The notes beneath the pieces were generated by a model. The model was not told the origin of the DNA, searched no databases, and saw only the letters and a program-made list of their open reading frames with translations. From Atriophallophorus winterbourni (taxonomy: Eukaryota; Platyhelminthes; Trematoda; Plagiorchiida; Microphallidae), in the NCBI GenBank assembly GCA_013407085.1, contig JACCGJ010014378.1, forward strand, positions 62,001 to 126,000: 64,000 nt of DNA, written 5' to 3'. Below are positions 11,796-24,905 of the stretch, piece by piece (within the stretch, counting starts at the first letter, position 1; each line of letters opens with the position of its first letter). Position numbers and translations under genes: made by a program.

Positions 11796-12390
11796 TTAAG
11801 ACACAAATTTGAACCAGTTGAACAACAGACATTCGATAAAATCGAAATTTAGTTTGAGAAGAAGCTGTCTTTAACAATTTTGCGCTTTTTATTTGGATCG
11901 ATTTTCAAGGAACTTGACCCCCTCCGAACTCGTAGGTCCGATTCGGTTATTGTATGGGATTTCATGAACTAGATCATCTGTTTGAACACATTTCAATGTT
12001 ATACTCTTTGTAGTAGCATTCACCATTTTATTATCGCTTCTCGAATAGTGTGCATCAACATTTGATAATATCTAAGTTTATGGAATTATGACTAACAAAG
12101 CCATATCCGAATCGCATAATTTCTTTTCATTGTGATACCAGACTTCTGAACGTCGATACAAAAATAATCAGGTCACTGGACTTAAACGGATAGCGTAAAT
12201 TTGTATTATGAACAGAGACTATTAAAATGTTAAATATCGGCGTGGTTTTTCATATCAAATTGTGACACGTGTATGTAAACATGTTGTTAATGCACTACAA
12301 ACTCCGATTTCATCCAATTACAACTGGCCGATTTCCCGGTCTTCTGGAATTTTGTCCAAAAACGATTTGATGTTGCAGAGTTGTGTGGTT
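11796..12390. other. No gene recognised
   Basis: AT-rich spacer between the last R1 copy and the 3' end of the minus-strand LINE. Nothing is identified. Confidence 0.5.
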
Positions 12391-12391
12391 T

Positions 12392-14130
12392 TTTTTTAAA
12401 GAATCAAGATTTTATGGTGAAAAAAGCAATCGCTTTAAATGTACCATTGAATGACAGCTATAAAAATGCAGACGATGCAATCAAAATTCGATTGAGGTGT
12501 TTAGTTTGTGTGGGTTCATATTGAGTCAATATGCAGGGCAAATAGTTGAGTGCTCTTTAATATAAGCACCCAGTTTCGATTTGAAATCAAGGATCGTAGG
12601 AGCGTTCACAATATCATGTAATAGTGAATTCCACATAAAGCAAATACGCACCGAGTAGAAATGACGTCTACGTTCGAGTCTTAATTGTGTTATAAGGAGA
12701 CAACTTGAATGACTCCGTGTATTCTTCGGGGAACTTACTTTTATCAAATCGCGGAGAGGGTGATTTTCTATCCGCAGTATTTTATATGATAGGATCATGT
12801 CGCTCCTTACTCTCCTTTTTGTAAAATTGGTCAAACTCAGCATGGCCATTCGCCACCAACTAGCTTCGTCGCTCGGTGGCAAATTTTATCCAGCAATTCA
12901 ATGTCTTTCACAGCCAAGGTTTCCAAGCCGGGATCATGTATTCTGTCGTCGCATGGATGCAAGCATTCATAATGCGGGGATGCGTCCATATATTCTCCTC
13001 AGCATTCCCAAGATACCGCTTGCCTTGTTGAAGACCTTCTGTTAATGACTATTCGGTTTCAGGCTGTTAGGAATCAGATACCGATATGCATCTCAGCGCT
13101 GGTTCAAGTCAAGTTTTCATAACCAAGATTATATGTGTGTTCGTATTGCCGGCCAATTTGTAACATTTTACATTGACGTATGTTGAAAGGCATTTGATTT
13201 AGTTGAGACCAATTATACAGGGCATACAAATCCTCTTTCAGAATCAATCAATCATCAATCGATCGGATTCGTTTACATATTTTTATGTCATCAGCAATAA
13301 TAACCATCTTGCATCGTACTACTTGCGCAATATCATTTATGTATAACAAGCACATGATTGACTCGAGCACTGAACCTTGAGGGACGACGCTGGTGACCAT
13401 GATGCTTTTTCATAGAATGCTGTCAATGCGGACACGCTCATACCGATCGGTCATATAATCCATTATCCACAATAATAAATTTCCTGTTATCTTATATTGC
13501 ACTAGCTTTTGCAGAAACAGGCTGAGGTTGACCTTATCGAATGCCCTTGATACAATGCTGCTGATAAAAGTCTTATGTTTCAAGGTGACCCACGATACAC
13601 TTGGTTAGGACGCGCTCCATAATTTTCGAGATACACGGGAGCAGCGTAACAGGCGACAGCGTCGGAACGACAGCTACCCTTATAAATTGCTGTGATCACA
13701 CCAGCTTTCCATGTTGACGGTACGACAATGTCGCGAAGACTCCGGATGAAAACTTCGCTAGACTGTACGAAAGCGGTCTATAACCTGCATGAAGAATACC
13801 TGTGGTAATGGTGTCCCCACCCGGAGTTTTCTCCGTATTTAGCCGCCGTAGTTGTCATTCCACAACTACTTGGCTAATTATTGGTTGAGTTAGAGGTTCT
13901 ACAGAGTTTGATAAACCATGATGCAATATTTGCTGTTTTTGAGCAGGTGCATCCGCTGTCTCTTAAACTGTAGCAGTCATTCCTTGTTCTGTTCTTTGAA
14001 TTGCACAGGTCGAACGTAACAGCATTTCTCTGTAAGAATTTCCTACGGCCGTAGTCGTTGAAGCTGATTCCAAAACGGGATTAACCCTTCTTTTTTCCTT
14101 TTTGCCTTGCCAATAGTCTTGGTCTCAGTT
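12392..14130 (-). mobile_element. CR1-like LINE, 5'-truncated (subfamily T)
   Basis: On the minus strand, fragments of the RT N-terminus (about 14100-13650), fingers/palm (near 13600-13380) and the C-terminal domain are readable in broken frames. The 118-codon frame 12882-12526 reads RVRSDMILSYKILRIENHPL followed by an RRRHFYSVRICFMWNSL tail. The 3' end carries ACCATAAAATCTTGATTCTT near 12415-12390. A second copy of the same subfamily lies on the + strand at 44540-46352, and the two match over almost their whole length. Stops and frameshifts make it inactive. Confidence 0.85.
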
Positions 14131-14141
14131 TCCTTCAGTGG

Positions 14142-15250
14142 TTGTGCCTAAATCGTTGTGTTGATAAGATGGTCTACATGAATAATCATTTGCATACTCA
14201 CGTGATTTATCAATCTTTCACCCACACGACGAAGGTTCAACTCGAACCTGCCATTCTATTTTCTATTTTTGGATTCAAAAGTATCGACATCGTGCAAAGA
14301 TTTAGCAATGCAAAGAACGCAGGCATAGCAGGCGCCTGGACCCCTTTCATTATTTATTAATGCCATCGAATCAGGGATTAAAGTACGGTCACATTTACCT
14401 TGGAACTTACCCATACACAAAAAACACGTTATAACTTGACGTGCCTTGGAACTCACCGGTATTCATGTAAACTTATACTTTTAGTGCGGATTGATGTAAT
14501 TTATTCGGTTCATTGTTTGTCGCTTAAAGGTGCCCACCTTGAACAGTTGCTCTGTTTTCGTGGTCGCATAATATGACAAAAACTGTTATCCTAAATTATC
14601 AAGATGTAATAAGATAATGAACTACAACCTTAGTGTCGACTGGTTGAGAAACTCCTCGACATTTACCCCCACCCAAGGCCGGCTCAGCCTTTATCACAGG
14701 GACAATCATGATGGGACATTAAAATTTTCTCAATTCTTCGATGAGTTTTGTATCCGCTATTAACCAAGTGTTAACAAATAATTTTCACTCTGTCTTGTCT
14801 ATCGTTATAAGCAATTATATCACAATATACACTCGTTATAAGATGGCATTCAATGACTAAGCAGGGAACAGAAGTGTATGGAAGTAAGAACAACTGCACG
14901 ACACCAAACAATTATTGTATATCGGCTACTTCGGCTTCAAATCTAGCACCAATTGGTGATCGATCGCGTTTGCAGTTAATACATATGTGACCATCGCATC
15001 AATCAAATTTTTAAAGGAACATTTCCGGTTTTTCTGGGAATAAAGGCGATAATTGGTAACGTGTAAACAAACCAAACTTATAACGGTTATAAACATGAAT
15101 AAGCTGCCACAAGTTACACCCGAAAATTCACACGTTTCACCTTTCTACTAGACTGCATCTTGAACAGGCTGGTGGTTGGATTGAACGGTTCGCACACTTG
15201 AACCATTTTACTCCCATCAACCAATCAAATAACGTGTTTCACGTGTCCCT
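14142..15250. other. Upstream of GALNT-like exon; possible LINE ORF1 remnant
   Basis: The minus frame 14456-14256 is Cys-rich (ITCFLCMGKFQGKC, then ACYACVLCIAKS). It could be a zinc-finger/PHD-like remnant of a CR1 ORF1 linked to the adjacent LINE; this is weak. No signal-anchor exon for the GALNT-like gene was found here. Confidence 0.3.
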
Positions 15251-15335
15251 AACATGTGTGAATGCTTGAAGATTACACGTGTCGAAGGAAAGTGCAATTT
15301 AGAATTCGTGCGCTACGAAGATTTCTTCGAGTTGG

Positions 15336-15725
15336 ATGCATGCTGCGACCAAAATAAACCTGTGGAAATCGTGGAGACCAGTTCAGCTTTTACTTCTACT
15401 ACTATTGCAATCAAATCAGCAGAAAAGGTCTGCAGTTTACGGATACGTTATTTCACAAATTGATAAAAAATCCCCGGACCAGACATGCTTAGCGTGGATA
15501 AATAATCAAACAACGATACATCTCAGGCCGAACAAGACGTTGACCGTTTCACTTCCAACAGTCACCATCATAATCACGTATTACAATGAGCAACCGGAGT
15601 GGCTGCTCAAAACCTTTCGTACGCTGAGGGAAAATACCCCGCCAAATCTGATACAACAGGTCATTTTAGTGGACGATCATAGTGATAGCGTGGATTTGCT
15701 GGATCTACCCTTTTGGAACGGGACG
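15336..15725 (+). CDS. GALNT-like gene, exon with start of GT27 catalytic domain
   Basis: This exon encodes the first part of a polypeptide N-acetylgalactosaminyltransferase. Such enzymes transfer GalNAc from UDP-GalNAc to Ser/Thr in the Golgi and so start mucin-type O-glycans. The diagnostic stretch is PTVTIIITYYNEQPEWLLKT followed by TLRENTPPNLIQQVILVDDH, matching the GT-A fold nucleotide-binding core (TSVIITFHNE...ILVDD in the family). The exon ends at a GTAAGT donor after a complete codon (phase 0). The start given is the first in-frame ATG. It may not be real, because possible acceptors (AG at 15420 and 15435) lie inside, and the family's N-terminal cytoplasmic tail and membrane anchor were not found; only a run of seven Leu near residue 20 is hydrophobic. 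Confidence 0.82.
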
Positions 15726-18700
15726 GTAAGTTGGCATTTCGCCACTGAATTCCGTCTGGCGGATTTTACCACTGTTCCTTTATGCTAAGTTTGAGCACCT
15801 GATATTCATTTTACTAATTGTTTGAAATAATCTGCCTTCCCATCTGAGCTAAGACAACATTGAAAACCAAAAATCGGATAAAATTGAATCGGTTATTCAG
15901 TGAATCTCAGTCTTGAAGCTTGAAACACTACTTGTTACAAGACTCAAAATCTAAAAACGGTTTGGCAAAAATTTCATGGGAATTTTCTTTATATTTACGG
16001 CTTTGACACGAAGGCCCATTCATTGTGTGCGGGATGAGGTCGATTTATGTAAAAATTGCACAGGCGTATGATAGTTGATTTATAGATGATTCATAGATTT
16101 ACATGCACTGTAGCCATTGACATAATACGCAATAAATATAGTAAGCGTGACCTTGAATTCGACCTTAATGTTTTCTCATTGATACGATAATTCTTACCAA
16201 CACGATTAAGAGTATTGTTTAATAACTCGTGTTAATTTTGTTAGTGATAAGTTTCGTTACTGCTCAGTGGTTGATCGGTACATTTTGGATATCTCAGGTG
16301 AACTTTCTTTCAAATGCTCACGCTCCACCCAGCAGCCTATAACTTATCCTGGGTAACTCTCAGAATTGGTTAACTACATTGATGGGTACGTAGACTATTG
16401 ACGAATCTCATCTAGTTGTACTTGACAAGCACAGAAGGATTGAAATTATATAAACCAATTGACTAATATTCAGACATGAGAAAAATGATGGCGAAGATGT
16501 CCGTATTCCGGGATTCAAAATTGCGCCCAGATGACGGAAACAATTGTGAATACAAGCAAATTACTGTGTGGTATAGTCAAATATGTTCTAGAAAAAAAAT
16601 AAATGAAATACAATTAACAGACATTTCGATGCTGCTCTCGTTGCCCGCGTTTTTCATAGTTAATCTACGATTTAGATTTTACAAGAGAAAGTGTTGCTAG
16701 CGCAAACACGACGAACATGATCGTTAGTACTTGCGAAATAACATTGTAAGCAAACACGGTTAGGCTAGGCATTTTTTTCTTACCGGTAGAATTGATAACA
16801 CAATTGGCGGTGCAAAACGTGCCGAATGATGGCTTCAAAACTTGTCTGTGTTCCAAATCCCTCTAAATTTTCAAAGCTCGAAAAATATCCAGTAATTTAA
16901 CCAAGAGTGAGCAATAATTCAGATAGCATATATCCTGTTTTGGGTATTTGACACATGTTTTCTCTCAACTTAATTTACAAAGCCTTTGACTTTTGGGTTT
17001 ACATTGCAGGTGTTCATATCCGACTGCAACAGTAAAATTCGATGGTGGTGATCTACTTTCATCCCATGAACAGGATGATAGTTTCTCGTGTAAATGTCCC
17101 CCTATGCCTGTCATTACCATGTTCGGAAGTGGATATACAAAGTAATTAAGCTCGAGCATATTTCCCAAATTGATATTGTGAGGTCTGAATCCGTTGCATT
17201 TGTGTTGCACGATTCCGGTGAGGATCATACTAGTTCAAACGGTCCCGTTTCCAGGGTTAAGAAAACATATTATATAGAACGTAGAACAAAATAGTGTGAG
17301 CATTACAATAGTAATGCCCACACTTTATGATGTTAGATCATTTGCTTTCGCTCAAGCATGCAGGCATATATTCAGTAAATACACTGGGGGACGAATATTC
17401 AACGCTGAGGCGGTCGCACCTATTTTTTCAACTATGGTCGATACATATATATTCAACCTGGTTAAAATGTGAGAATTATGGTTAAGTACATGTTTCTTAA
17501 ATGTGTGGCAGCGTTGGGACTTAAACCAGCAAACACTTGAAAGACGCATGTATTAACCACTAAAATACTACGGTCCTGTTCAATGGATTGGCGAAGGAAT
17601 ATATCAGCAAAGATAAAGGCGTTGGTGTTAAGGACTTATGTACAATGAACTGTGTCATTCCAGCCTACATAGCGGTAGATCTATTGCAGAATCATTATAG
17701 GGGCATCAGTAATTAAGTGTGTGTACCAGTTGGATAGCGATCGTCTATTTCATAGATTTTCAGCACAAATATGCCTACCAGATCAAGTCATGTGCTGAGA
17801 AACAAGCAAGGTGCACTTCTGAGCTCTGGATTTTAATAGAACATGCCTACCGTGACTACTTGTAAACGGCTTACACCTACTTTCGAAATAGCCAATTCAT
17901 CGTCTGAAATAGCCACTACAGAAGCTTGTATCATCAACGAGTTAACTAAGTTTAGGCTAACAATTTAGACTCTCATTCTATACTCAATCGGAAATCTGCT
18001 GTTAGAGCCAGGAAGTGAAATGACAACTGGCTATTTTATTATTATTATTTTTATTATTCTCAGCTGCGAAACAGTTAGTACTGATTGAGCATATACTGTG
18101 CCAAAATATAAATTTTACCAATCACAACTACTATTTTACAAAACCTCAAGACCTTATTTTCTCCACACAGTTTGTGCACAGATAAGGAGAACAAAGGGAA
18201 ATCATTGTCAAACATTTGCGTGAATCATGAAAAGCCAGGTGATTTCTCTATTGCCGATGAAATCTCGCTTTTGTTCCCAACAACCTAGGCATGAGACGAG
18301 ATGACTGTATTGGTTTGAGTGTGTTCTAGTAAATTAGTGTTGCGAACACATTCAGCTTAAAGCTACCAACTGTTTCAAGTTTCTATAATCGCCAGCAGAT
18401 CAATGGATGCGGTAAATCATTCATGAAGTTTGTGTCGGAGAAGCGGTAAGGGAAAATACCGGTTATAGGCGTTGAAATCCTGCATTAGAAATCGATCATA
18501 TAACACCATGCATATCCTGATACATCAGCGGCATTAATGTTCAAACTTAATTTGCCGTCATTTCACTATAACGTGGCCACGTGATACCCCATTTCTTTGT
18601 CACTCCGTGACGAGTGACAAAAGGAAGAATCATAGCGCGATCGCACATAACACATTCAGAAGGGAGATTCTTCTGTAATTATTGCAGTCTCCTCTATCAC

Positions 18701-21700
18701 CCTTATTCTTAAACAGCGTGATGATCTTTGTGTCTCGCATCTGTTGTGGCACTCACTCCTCCTGCCAGCACTGAAAAAGCAAATGGTGAAGAGGTTGTAA
18801 TAATCATGCTCTACAGCATTCGATGAACTCAGGTGGAATTCCGTCGTCACCAAAGGCCTTTTTATTTGCCAAGCGGTCGATTGCCCTATTGAGCTCATCA
18901 AGAGTAGGGGGAGTATCTAGATGTTCAATGGTTGGCAACCGCTCAACATTTTCAGGTGCATGCAGTAAAAGACTACTGTCCTTAGAGTAGAGAAAGAAGT
19001 GATCTGCTGAGTTTTGTCGACAATGGGGTTACCCGAGCCGTTCCAATTTTGTTTAGACCAATGGCTCTCGTGATCCCATCATATATACTGTGAAAATTTC
19101 CAGTATCCGTAGCTTTTTGGATATTGAGGCTAATTTCAGTCCAATAGTCATTTGCGCATCGTCTTGCAGTCTGTTGGACCTTATTTCTAGCCCAACGGCA
19201 TCTATATCTAGACTATACTTACAATGCAATAAAAAATAATTGATGCGCATTTACAAAAAGTAAGGATTCACTGAACTGTTGATACGCGAATCCTTTTCAC
19301 ACTAATTCTACAGCGTTGTGTACACTGGTTACTTAACGCGTTTATAATAGTAAATGTTAAAATCAGAATCGAGAAGTTGACCGTTCGATATGCTATACAT
19401 GTAGTACAAATAACTCCAAATTTGGAATGTTTTTGAAAGCAAACAAATTCCGGGAAGAGAAATAATAATCGAATATTTGCCTTGGAGACATGGTACATTG
19501 CACAAGTTTTCAGCTGAAGAAATTCAGATTTCGTCAAAATTCATCACACGAATAATGAACAAAATGAAGTATTCTTGATTTCAAAAAACGGTAAACTTAA
19601 CCGATTTTATACTGAGGTTAATTTCAGTTTAATAGTCATTTGAAAATCGTCATACAGTCTGTTTGACCTTATTTCTAGCTGCTCTTAGAAGTTGTAAGTA
19701 TTCATCTTTTGGTATACCTTTAAACTTTAAGAATGCCGACCGTTTCTCGTCTAACACAGCAGTCATCTCAGAAGCTTTTCATTTGAACCCGTCGCTCGTT
19801 CGAGCTTTCATTGGACCGTAAGATGAAATTGCGATTTAAGTGGTGTTGTCTTGTTGAACTCGGCTAGATTAGGTTCACCCAGGCGAGTGACGTCTATCCC
19901 TGGCTTAGCAGACAATTTGACGCGGTGAAGTCTCGTCTGTGGAAACTTCAGTTTTGCGCAAACCAGCGAATGGTCAGTGTCACTGTTTGCGCTTTGATAT
20001 GATCTGGTGAGAAGTACGCTTCCTATATTAGTGCGCCTAACAAGAATAAGATCAAGTTGATGGCAATGCTTAAAGCGAGGATGTTTCCAAAAGTATTTAT
20101 CCTGTGGTTTTGTTTGAAAGAAAGTGTTACTGACGCAAAGACTGCACTGTGTGCACAGATCTAAAAGGCGTTGTTCATTTTCATTGGTTTTACCTAGTCC
20201 GAACCTTCCGAGACAGTTTTGCCAAGACTCGTAATCTGCACCAATTCTGGCATCGAAATCACCCAATACCACTACACAGTTTCTTTGTGGCACGTTTTTG
20301 AGGACTGTTGTGAGGTTATGATAAAAATCGTCTTTTTCAGCAGGCGTCGCAGAGAGCGTCGTTGCATAAACGTTGACAACGTAATGGTATCAATAATGCA
20401 CTTCCGATTTAGAGTCCAAATCCGTTCGCTCCCGCTACTGCTCGGTTAAGCTGCTTTTAGTAGGCTGTTTCGCACGGCAAACGCAACTCGATGCAGAATA
20501 GGCTCATCGAAACCCGTTCCTTTCTAAAAGGTGTAATTTCTTTCTGCTAGCATACCAGTGTCTGATAATCGCGTCTTTTGCAGGACAGCCACGTCGATCT
20601 TCAGCCATTTTAGCTCATTGTTAATCACAGCTGATTTTCTTACGACTCGGATATTCGAGACGTCGTCATGAAATCCTGGAAGCATGGACTGGACGTTTCA
20701 GGTTCTCAGTTTCACAGCTGCCCTTTGTTGCTATTTGCGATTTAGTAAATAACTAATCAAAATCGCTAAATAAAATTAAATGAGTTTTAGGTTCCAGGTC
20801 ATGTGATTGAGAAACATGAAGAGCAAATAATGCAAGGAAAAACTGGAAACTTTTACCTTCAGCTTTCAATTGATATTGAATGAATGATTACGCTTAAAAA
20901 GTGCTAAGAGCATATTCTCCTTATCATTTAAACGAAAAAGTGCTCTCTCTCTCTAACTATCGTTGTTCGACAAAAATAAATGAATGCAAAACAGATAACA
21001 CTTCATCAAAATACTTCTCACAATAATTTGACCGAGATATTTGTTGGCATTGGACCCCTGTTGATCATAGCATGCAATCAGACGCGTTTGAGGCTGAAAA
21101 ACCTCTGACATTTCTACTTAAATGTTCGTGTGAAAACTTTTTCCATATATCTAGTGGATAAAATATTTAGTAAAGCAGACATTTCCCACCCAACATCTGG
21201 TTCATTTCTAATTTTCGAAAAGTTCTGAAAATACGCCTGCGGATATCACAACAGAAAAATAAGTTTTGTCAAAATGGTTTTTATTATATAGCCGGTAATT
21301 AATTTCATCATACCTCCTAACAAGTCGAAATTGGATCCGAATGAATGAGAAATTTTACGATCATTCTTTGAAACTATCGAACCAAACACTGTAAGAAAAT
21401 CAGCTTATTATTCTACAGGTTTCTGACATGAACGACCACTGTTCGGCCGTTATAAGGAGGTAATGGATGATACACTTGCGCAATCAACCTCAGTGCCGGT
21501 TTTACATGTTTTTTCATTTTCAATCTGCTTGCGCCCATTGAACCGGTGCTTACATTCCTATTTCACTAGCAAAAAGGAAACTGCTAATATGATTTTATCC
21601 AGTAGGCATCCCGTTAGTCACTGTTTTCGTCTACCGTCGGTATTCACTTCAATAAACGAAGAAGTGTAGTTTACTCAAGTCATCCAAAATGGGCAATCGC

Positions 21701-23644
21701 TGCGAGGTTTTAAACCCTTGCTGTAAAAGCGCAGGGTTGCACCCGTGCAATAGTTTTACATGCTAGGAATTAAATGGTTACGAATACCGCAAATTGGTTG
21801 TAATAAATTTCGACCAATACAAACACGATTCAAAAGCTGAGCACACCTGGGAATGGAATATTGAAATAGAATATTGAAACTCAATGGCCAATAATTTGAC
21901 GTCAGTTGAATTATTGCCAGTATCACTTCAGTGGATATATTGTTCAACTGTTCAAAGGTGCTTGCATATTTATTAACCCGCAATATTTTCTGTCAACTGA
22001 AAAATTCGTGCAATTTGGTTTTTATTAGATTTCATGTGAACGGTAAAATTGAACTTCATTCCGAGGACAACGTTATTCTACAAATGCCAAAATTTTATAT
22101 GGCCATTTCGAATCACAAAAGACGTTTCATCAAAGTAATTTTGATTATAAACTAAGGACGTGTAAATCTTTATCCCGTAAAAGTGGAAATGCCGATAGAA
22201 ATCAATCCTCATTTTTATGCGGTACATATACTATAATTGGAACGATCAGATAAGATTTTCATAGTCCGTGCGCAAGTATGACACGCTTAATCGTGAAGCG
22301 TTCCATCTTTTTAAGGTTCTTCTTTGCTGTCCGAATTTGTTTTACATGGAACTCTCTGCCGTATTGATAGAACATTCGTATTTTTTTTATGCATTCCCTA
22401 TATTTTTAAACTATGGTTACTGTAAAGTATATTCTTTTTGGACTATTAGAACTTTGAAATACTTTGAATCAAGGGTATTAAATTCTGAGTTTGCGAAAGC
22501 ATTAAAGCGATTGAAAAATTGACTGATGGCTCGAACTATGTTTGATTATGACATACCCCATTGACTTGGCAAAAATTCGATCTGTATCCGCGACACTAGA
22601 CATCGAAACGGGTAAGTTTTGACACAATTTTCAGCGGGAGCGATTTTAAAACTTAAAGGTCACGAGACGTTCTCTCAGAAATTAACGTGTCTATCAAAAT
22701 AAATTAATCATTGTAGAAGGGTAGACGGATAATTATCCAATCAACACCCATGCATTACTTGATGATATTCCATTAGCCTTAGTTCCAACGCATCGTGAAA
22801 TGATCACACCAGAATTTAGGCAAATTTAAAAATATTACAAGTATTAACCCAGCGAATAAGCGCAGCGAGACGAATTGGTTTTTCCAAAAATGCTAGAAAC
22901 ATTTTTTTATCGATTCCGTTCCCAATTTCACATCAACATGGAAAACGTCTGGACTCGATTGCTTCTCGTTCTGCCGTTAATTAAATGAAAATAAAAATGA
23001 AACAATCGAAATTACAAAAGATATGCCTCTTCTCTAATTTGTTAATCTATCTAACCAAGAGTGTAAGTACAAGCGGTATGTGAATTTTAATCAAATTATT
23101 CAAGTTCAAATTGATTTGTACTTCCATTGTGAATTTGTTACTGACTCTGTTACAATCATTTTCCTTTGTCAAACATCCAATAGCTATTTACGAACTATTG
23201 ATCCTTTCTAATCAAACTACTGCACTAGCAACAAACTACTTGCCAAGCAACAAGGTATTGTAACTACCGGGCAAAACACATACGCAATCGTGATAATTTC
23301 AAAACAAACGTCCACACATATTGTTCAGGATAGCCCTGTCATACCGAGCAAAATGCATTCTACAATTTCCCCCAGTGGGCAAATACTTTGCAAGTAATTC
23401 ACTTTTACTTTACAGTATGCGTCACATTAACTACATTCATAATTTACCTATTCATTACGATCATGTACTGTAGTGAAGCGTTTGACTTTCATAACAAGTA
23501 ATCCTTGAATCCTGTGATATAGACTACAACTTCATTCGTTGCATAGTTGGCCTTGTAGTGTTGATCATTATTCTGATTACATCAATTCACACACACATGC
23601 CTCAGCATCAACACAGGTGAATTAAATCTTTTTCTGTCTCATAG
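15726..23644 (+). other. GALNT-like intron 1 (7.9 kb)
   Basis: It starts GTAAGT and ends TCTCATAG. It contains a minus-strand RTE-like LINE (18.6-20.7 kb) and otherwise no recognisable gene. Sections 15.8-18.6 and 20.75-23.6 kb are AT-rich with only short open frames. Confidence 0.75.
18640..20740 (-). mobile_element. RTE-like LINE (endonuclease, linker, RT start)
   Basis: On the minus strand the order is endonuclease, linker, start of RT. The endonuclease part begins near 20690 (NIRVVRKSAVINNELKWLKI, DVAVLQKTRLSDTGML). It continues in the 161-codon frame 20293-19808 with VVLGDFDARIGADYESWQNC, CLGRFGLG, DKYFWKHPRF, QLDLILVRR and SDTDHSLV, which are the GDFNAR, WxHPRS, LDYxLVRR and TDH landmarks of apurinic-like endonucleases. 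The linker (about 19200-19060) reads NDYWTEISLNIQKATDTGNF. The RT start near 18900 reads LDELNRAIDRLANKKAFGDD. Frameshifts and a 0.4-kb insertion break it. It lies antisense in the GALNT-like intron. Confidence 0.88.
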
Positions 23645-23791
23645 CTTCAAAAAATTCGGAACGTGAAGCGTGCTGGACTCGTGAGATCTCGAATGATTGG
23701 TGCCCGTTCCGCAACATCAGATGTGATCATTTTCATGGACAGTCACGTCGAACTCCAGCAACACTGGTTAGAACCACTACTTGCACGCTTA
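23645..23791 (+). CDS. GALNT-like gene, exon with the DxH motif
   Basis: It follows a TCTCATAG acceptor and continues phase 0. It encodes [20 protein letters not shown] and [20 protein letters not shown]. These are the KRxGLIRxRxxGA helix and the DxH (DSH) motif that binds Mn2+ and UDP, followed by WLEPLLAR as in other GT27 enzymes. The family usually has DSHCE; here the Cys is Val. The 3' end is uncertain. The end given uses GTGCAC at 23792 with the exon-3 acceptor at 37595, which gives an in-frame join about two residues shorter than human GALNT1. A better-looking GTGAGA donor at 23820 would create TAG with the 37593 acceptor. GTACGC at 23829 would add about 13 residues. Confidence 0.85.
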
Positions 23792-23989
23792 GTGCACACT
23801 AAGCATATGGGAGAATTGTGTGAGACTGGTACGCTGAAATCAAACTGCCCACCATTCAGTGAGTTAGGCGCAAAGAGTACAGCGTCTCTTTTTGTACTTA
23901 AATGTTTCAAAATTCATATTGCTCATACATTATATTTTAGTCAATTTGATAAAAAAGATTACTGACGATTACCGTAAAACCTAATTAAG

Positions 23990-24100
23990 AAAAATATCCG
24001 TATTTGCATGCATTCACATCACGCACACACAACACAACGGCTTTTATGTTGTTGTAGAGTCAGTACGATCAGGATCCGCATGCATGCAGGGGAGATTTTT
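23990..24100 (-). repeat. Family C HHR repeat, degenerate copy
   Basis: It shares TTTGCATGCATTCACATCAC and the following CACACAC tract with the copies at 40.1 and 58.2 kb. The ribozyme core has decayed (GTACGATCAGGATCCGCATG follows where TCATCAGG is expected). It faces the plus-strand copy at 24264. Confidence 0.5.
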
Positions 24101-24263
24101 AAACTTTGTCAGCGCCTCGTTGTTAATGATCTCATAAAACACACATGTTTATACATATGATTGTATAGGTTCGTCGTGCTAACTTGATCCTACAGGGGCT
24201 TCAAAGTTTAAGTTGTTTTACCCTATTCCTGCGCTATTTCAAGGCGTATGAATTGTGATCGTA

Positions 24264-24312
24264 CTGTCTCTAACTGATGAGTGAAAACAGCACGAAACCA
24301 GTCGTGGGCTGT
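24264..24312 (+). ncRNA. Hammerhead ribozyme motif, family C (copy 2)
   Basis: The core CTGATGA (24274-24280) is followed by GTG-AAAACA-CAC-like stem II (GTGAAAACAGCAC), then GAAA (24294-24297) and CCAGTC. This fits C3-A9, stem II, G12-A14 and a cleavage-type UC of a type I hammerhead. Stem III (ACCAGU) is very short. Stem I is not convincingly paired, so the copy is probably inactive. Confidence 0.6.
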
Positions 24313-24689
24313 GAGCGATAGAATAGCATACAAATAAATACATTTTGTTTAAAACCATGGGTTCGGGTTAATCCACATGTGATTGAAAATGTTGGTCGTG
24401 CTAACCTCAGGAGGAGATTCGAGGTTTAACCTAATTACTCAATATCCAGGTGCAATAATGCAACTATTCAATGTTCACGGTTTGAGTGCTTGAAATCTTT
24501 TGAACCGATACATATAACTGCTCAAAGTAATTGCAGTCAAAAACGACCTCAACTTTTACTGTGTCGGATCCTGATTACTCACTGCATACTATACAATACA
24601 TATAATTAGGTACACGTGGTTAATCATATCAGATGGCTAAATGCGAGTAAAATGACTATGAAGTACACGAGCTTAAGTGTATAAATTAT

Positions 24690-24905
24690 GTGTTGCTCAC
24701 ATCCCTCGAAATTACACTCCACTACCAGTTTCTGGCTGTTTGCCGTCATCAGGTGGAGACAGTAAGATTAGGGTCAGTGAGCCTAGAAACAGTGAATAAA
24801 TGGAAAACAAGTGATACTTGAATGCCACTGTTATATAGGGTCCGTACAACGAACCACGATGTTCAAACACAGAATCACATATATCACTGCTGTTTCAATT
24901 TGTAT
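24690..24905 (-). repeat. Family B HHR repeat, copy 1
   Basis: It consists of the hammerhead motif (24717-24758, minus) plus about 140 bp of its upstream flank, ending in the arm CTTGAATGCCACTGTTATAT, ACAACGAACCACGATGTTCA. The same order is found at 42205-42410. Confidence 0.7.
24717..24758 (-). ncRNA. Hammerhead ribozyme motif, family B (best copy)
   Basis: On the minus strand: stem I 5' strand CTCCAC, core CTGATGA, CGGC-AAACA-GCCA hairpin, GAAA, CTGGTA, then stem I 3' strand GTGGAG. CTCCAC and GTGGAG pair perfectly (6 bp) and both abut the core, as a hammerhead requires. Stem II pairs GGC/GCC but the closing 10.1-11.1 position is C-A, which may weaken it. Stem III (ACUGGU) is minimal and nearly self-complementary, so two molecules could pair. 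The putative cleavage follows GUA. Confidence 0.78.

Noticed and set aside
15254..15463. Alternative frame over the GALNT exon start (Cys-rich, 69 codons)
   Set aside because: It overlaps the GALNT frame, and its sequence does not match a GALNT stem or anchor. It could be an upstream exon end but is not supported.
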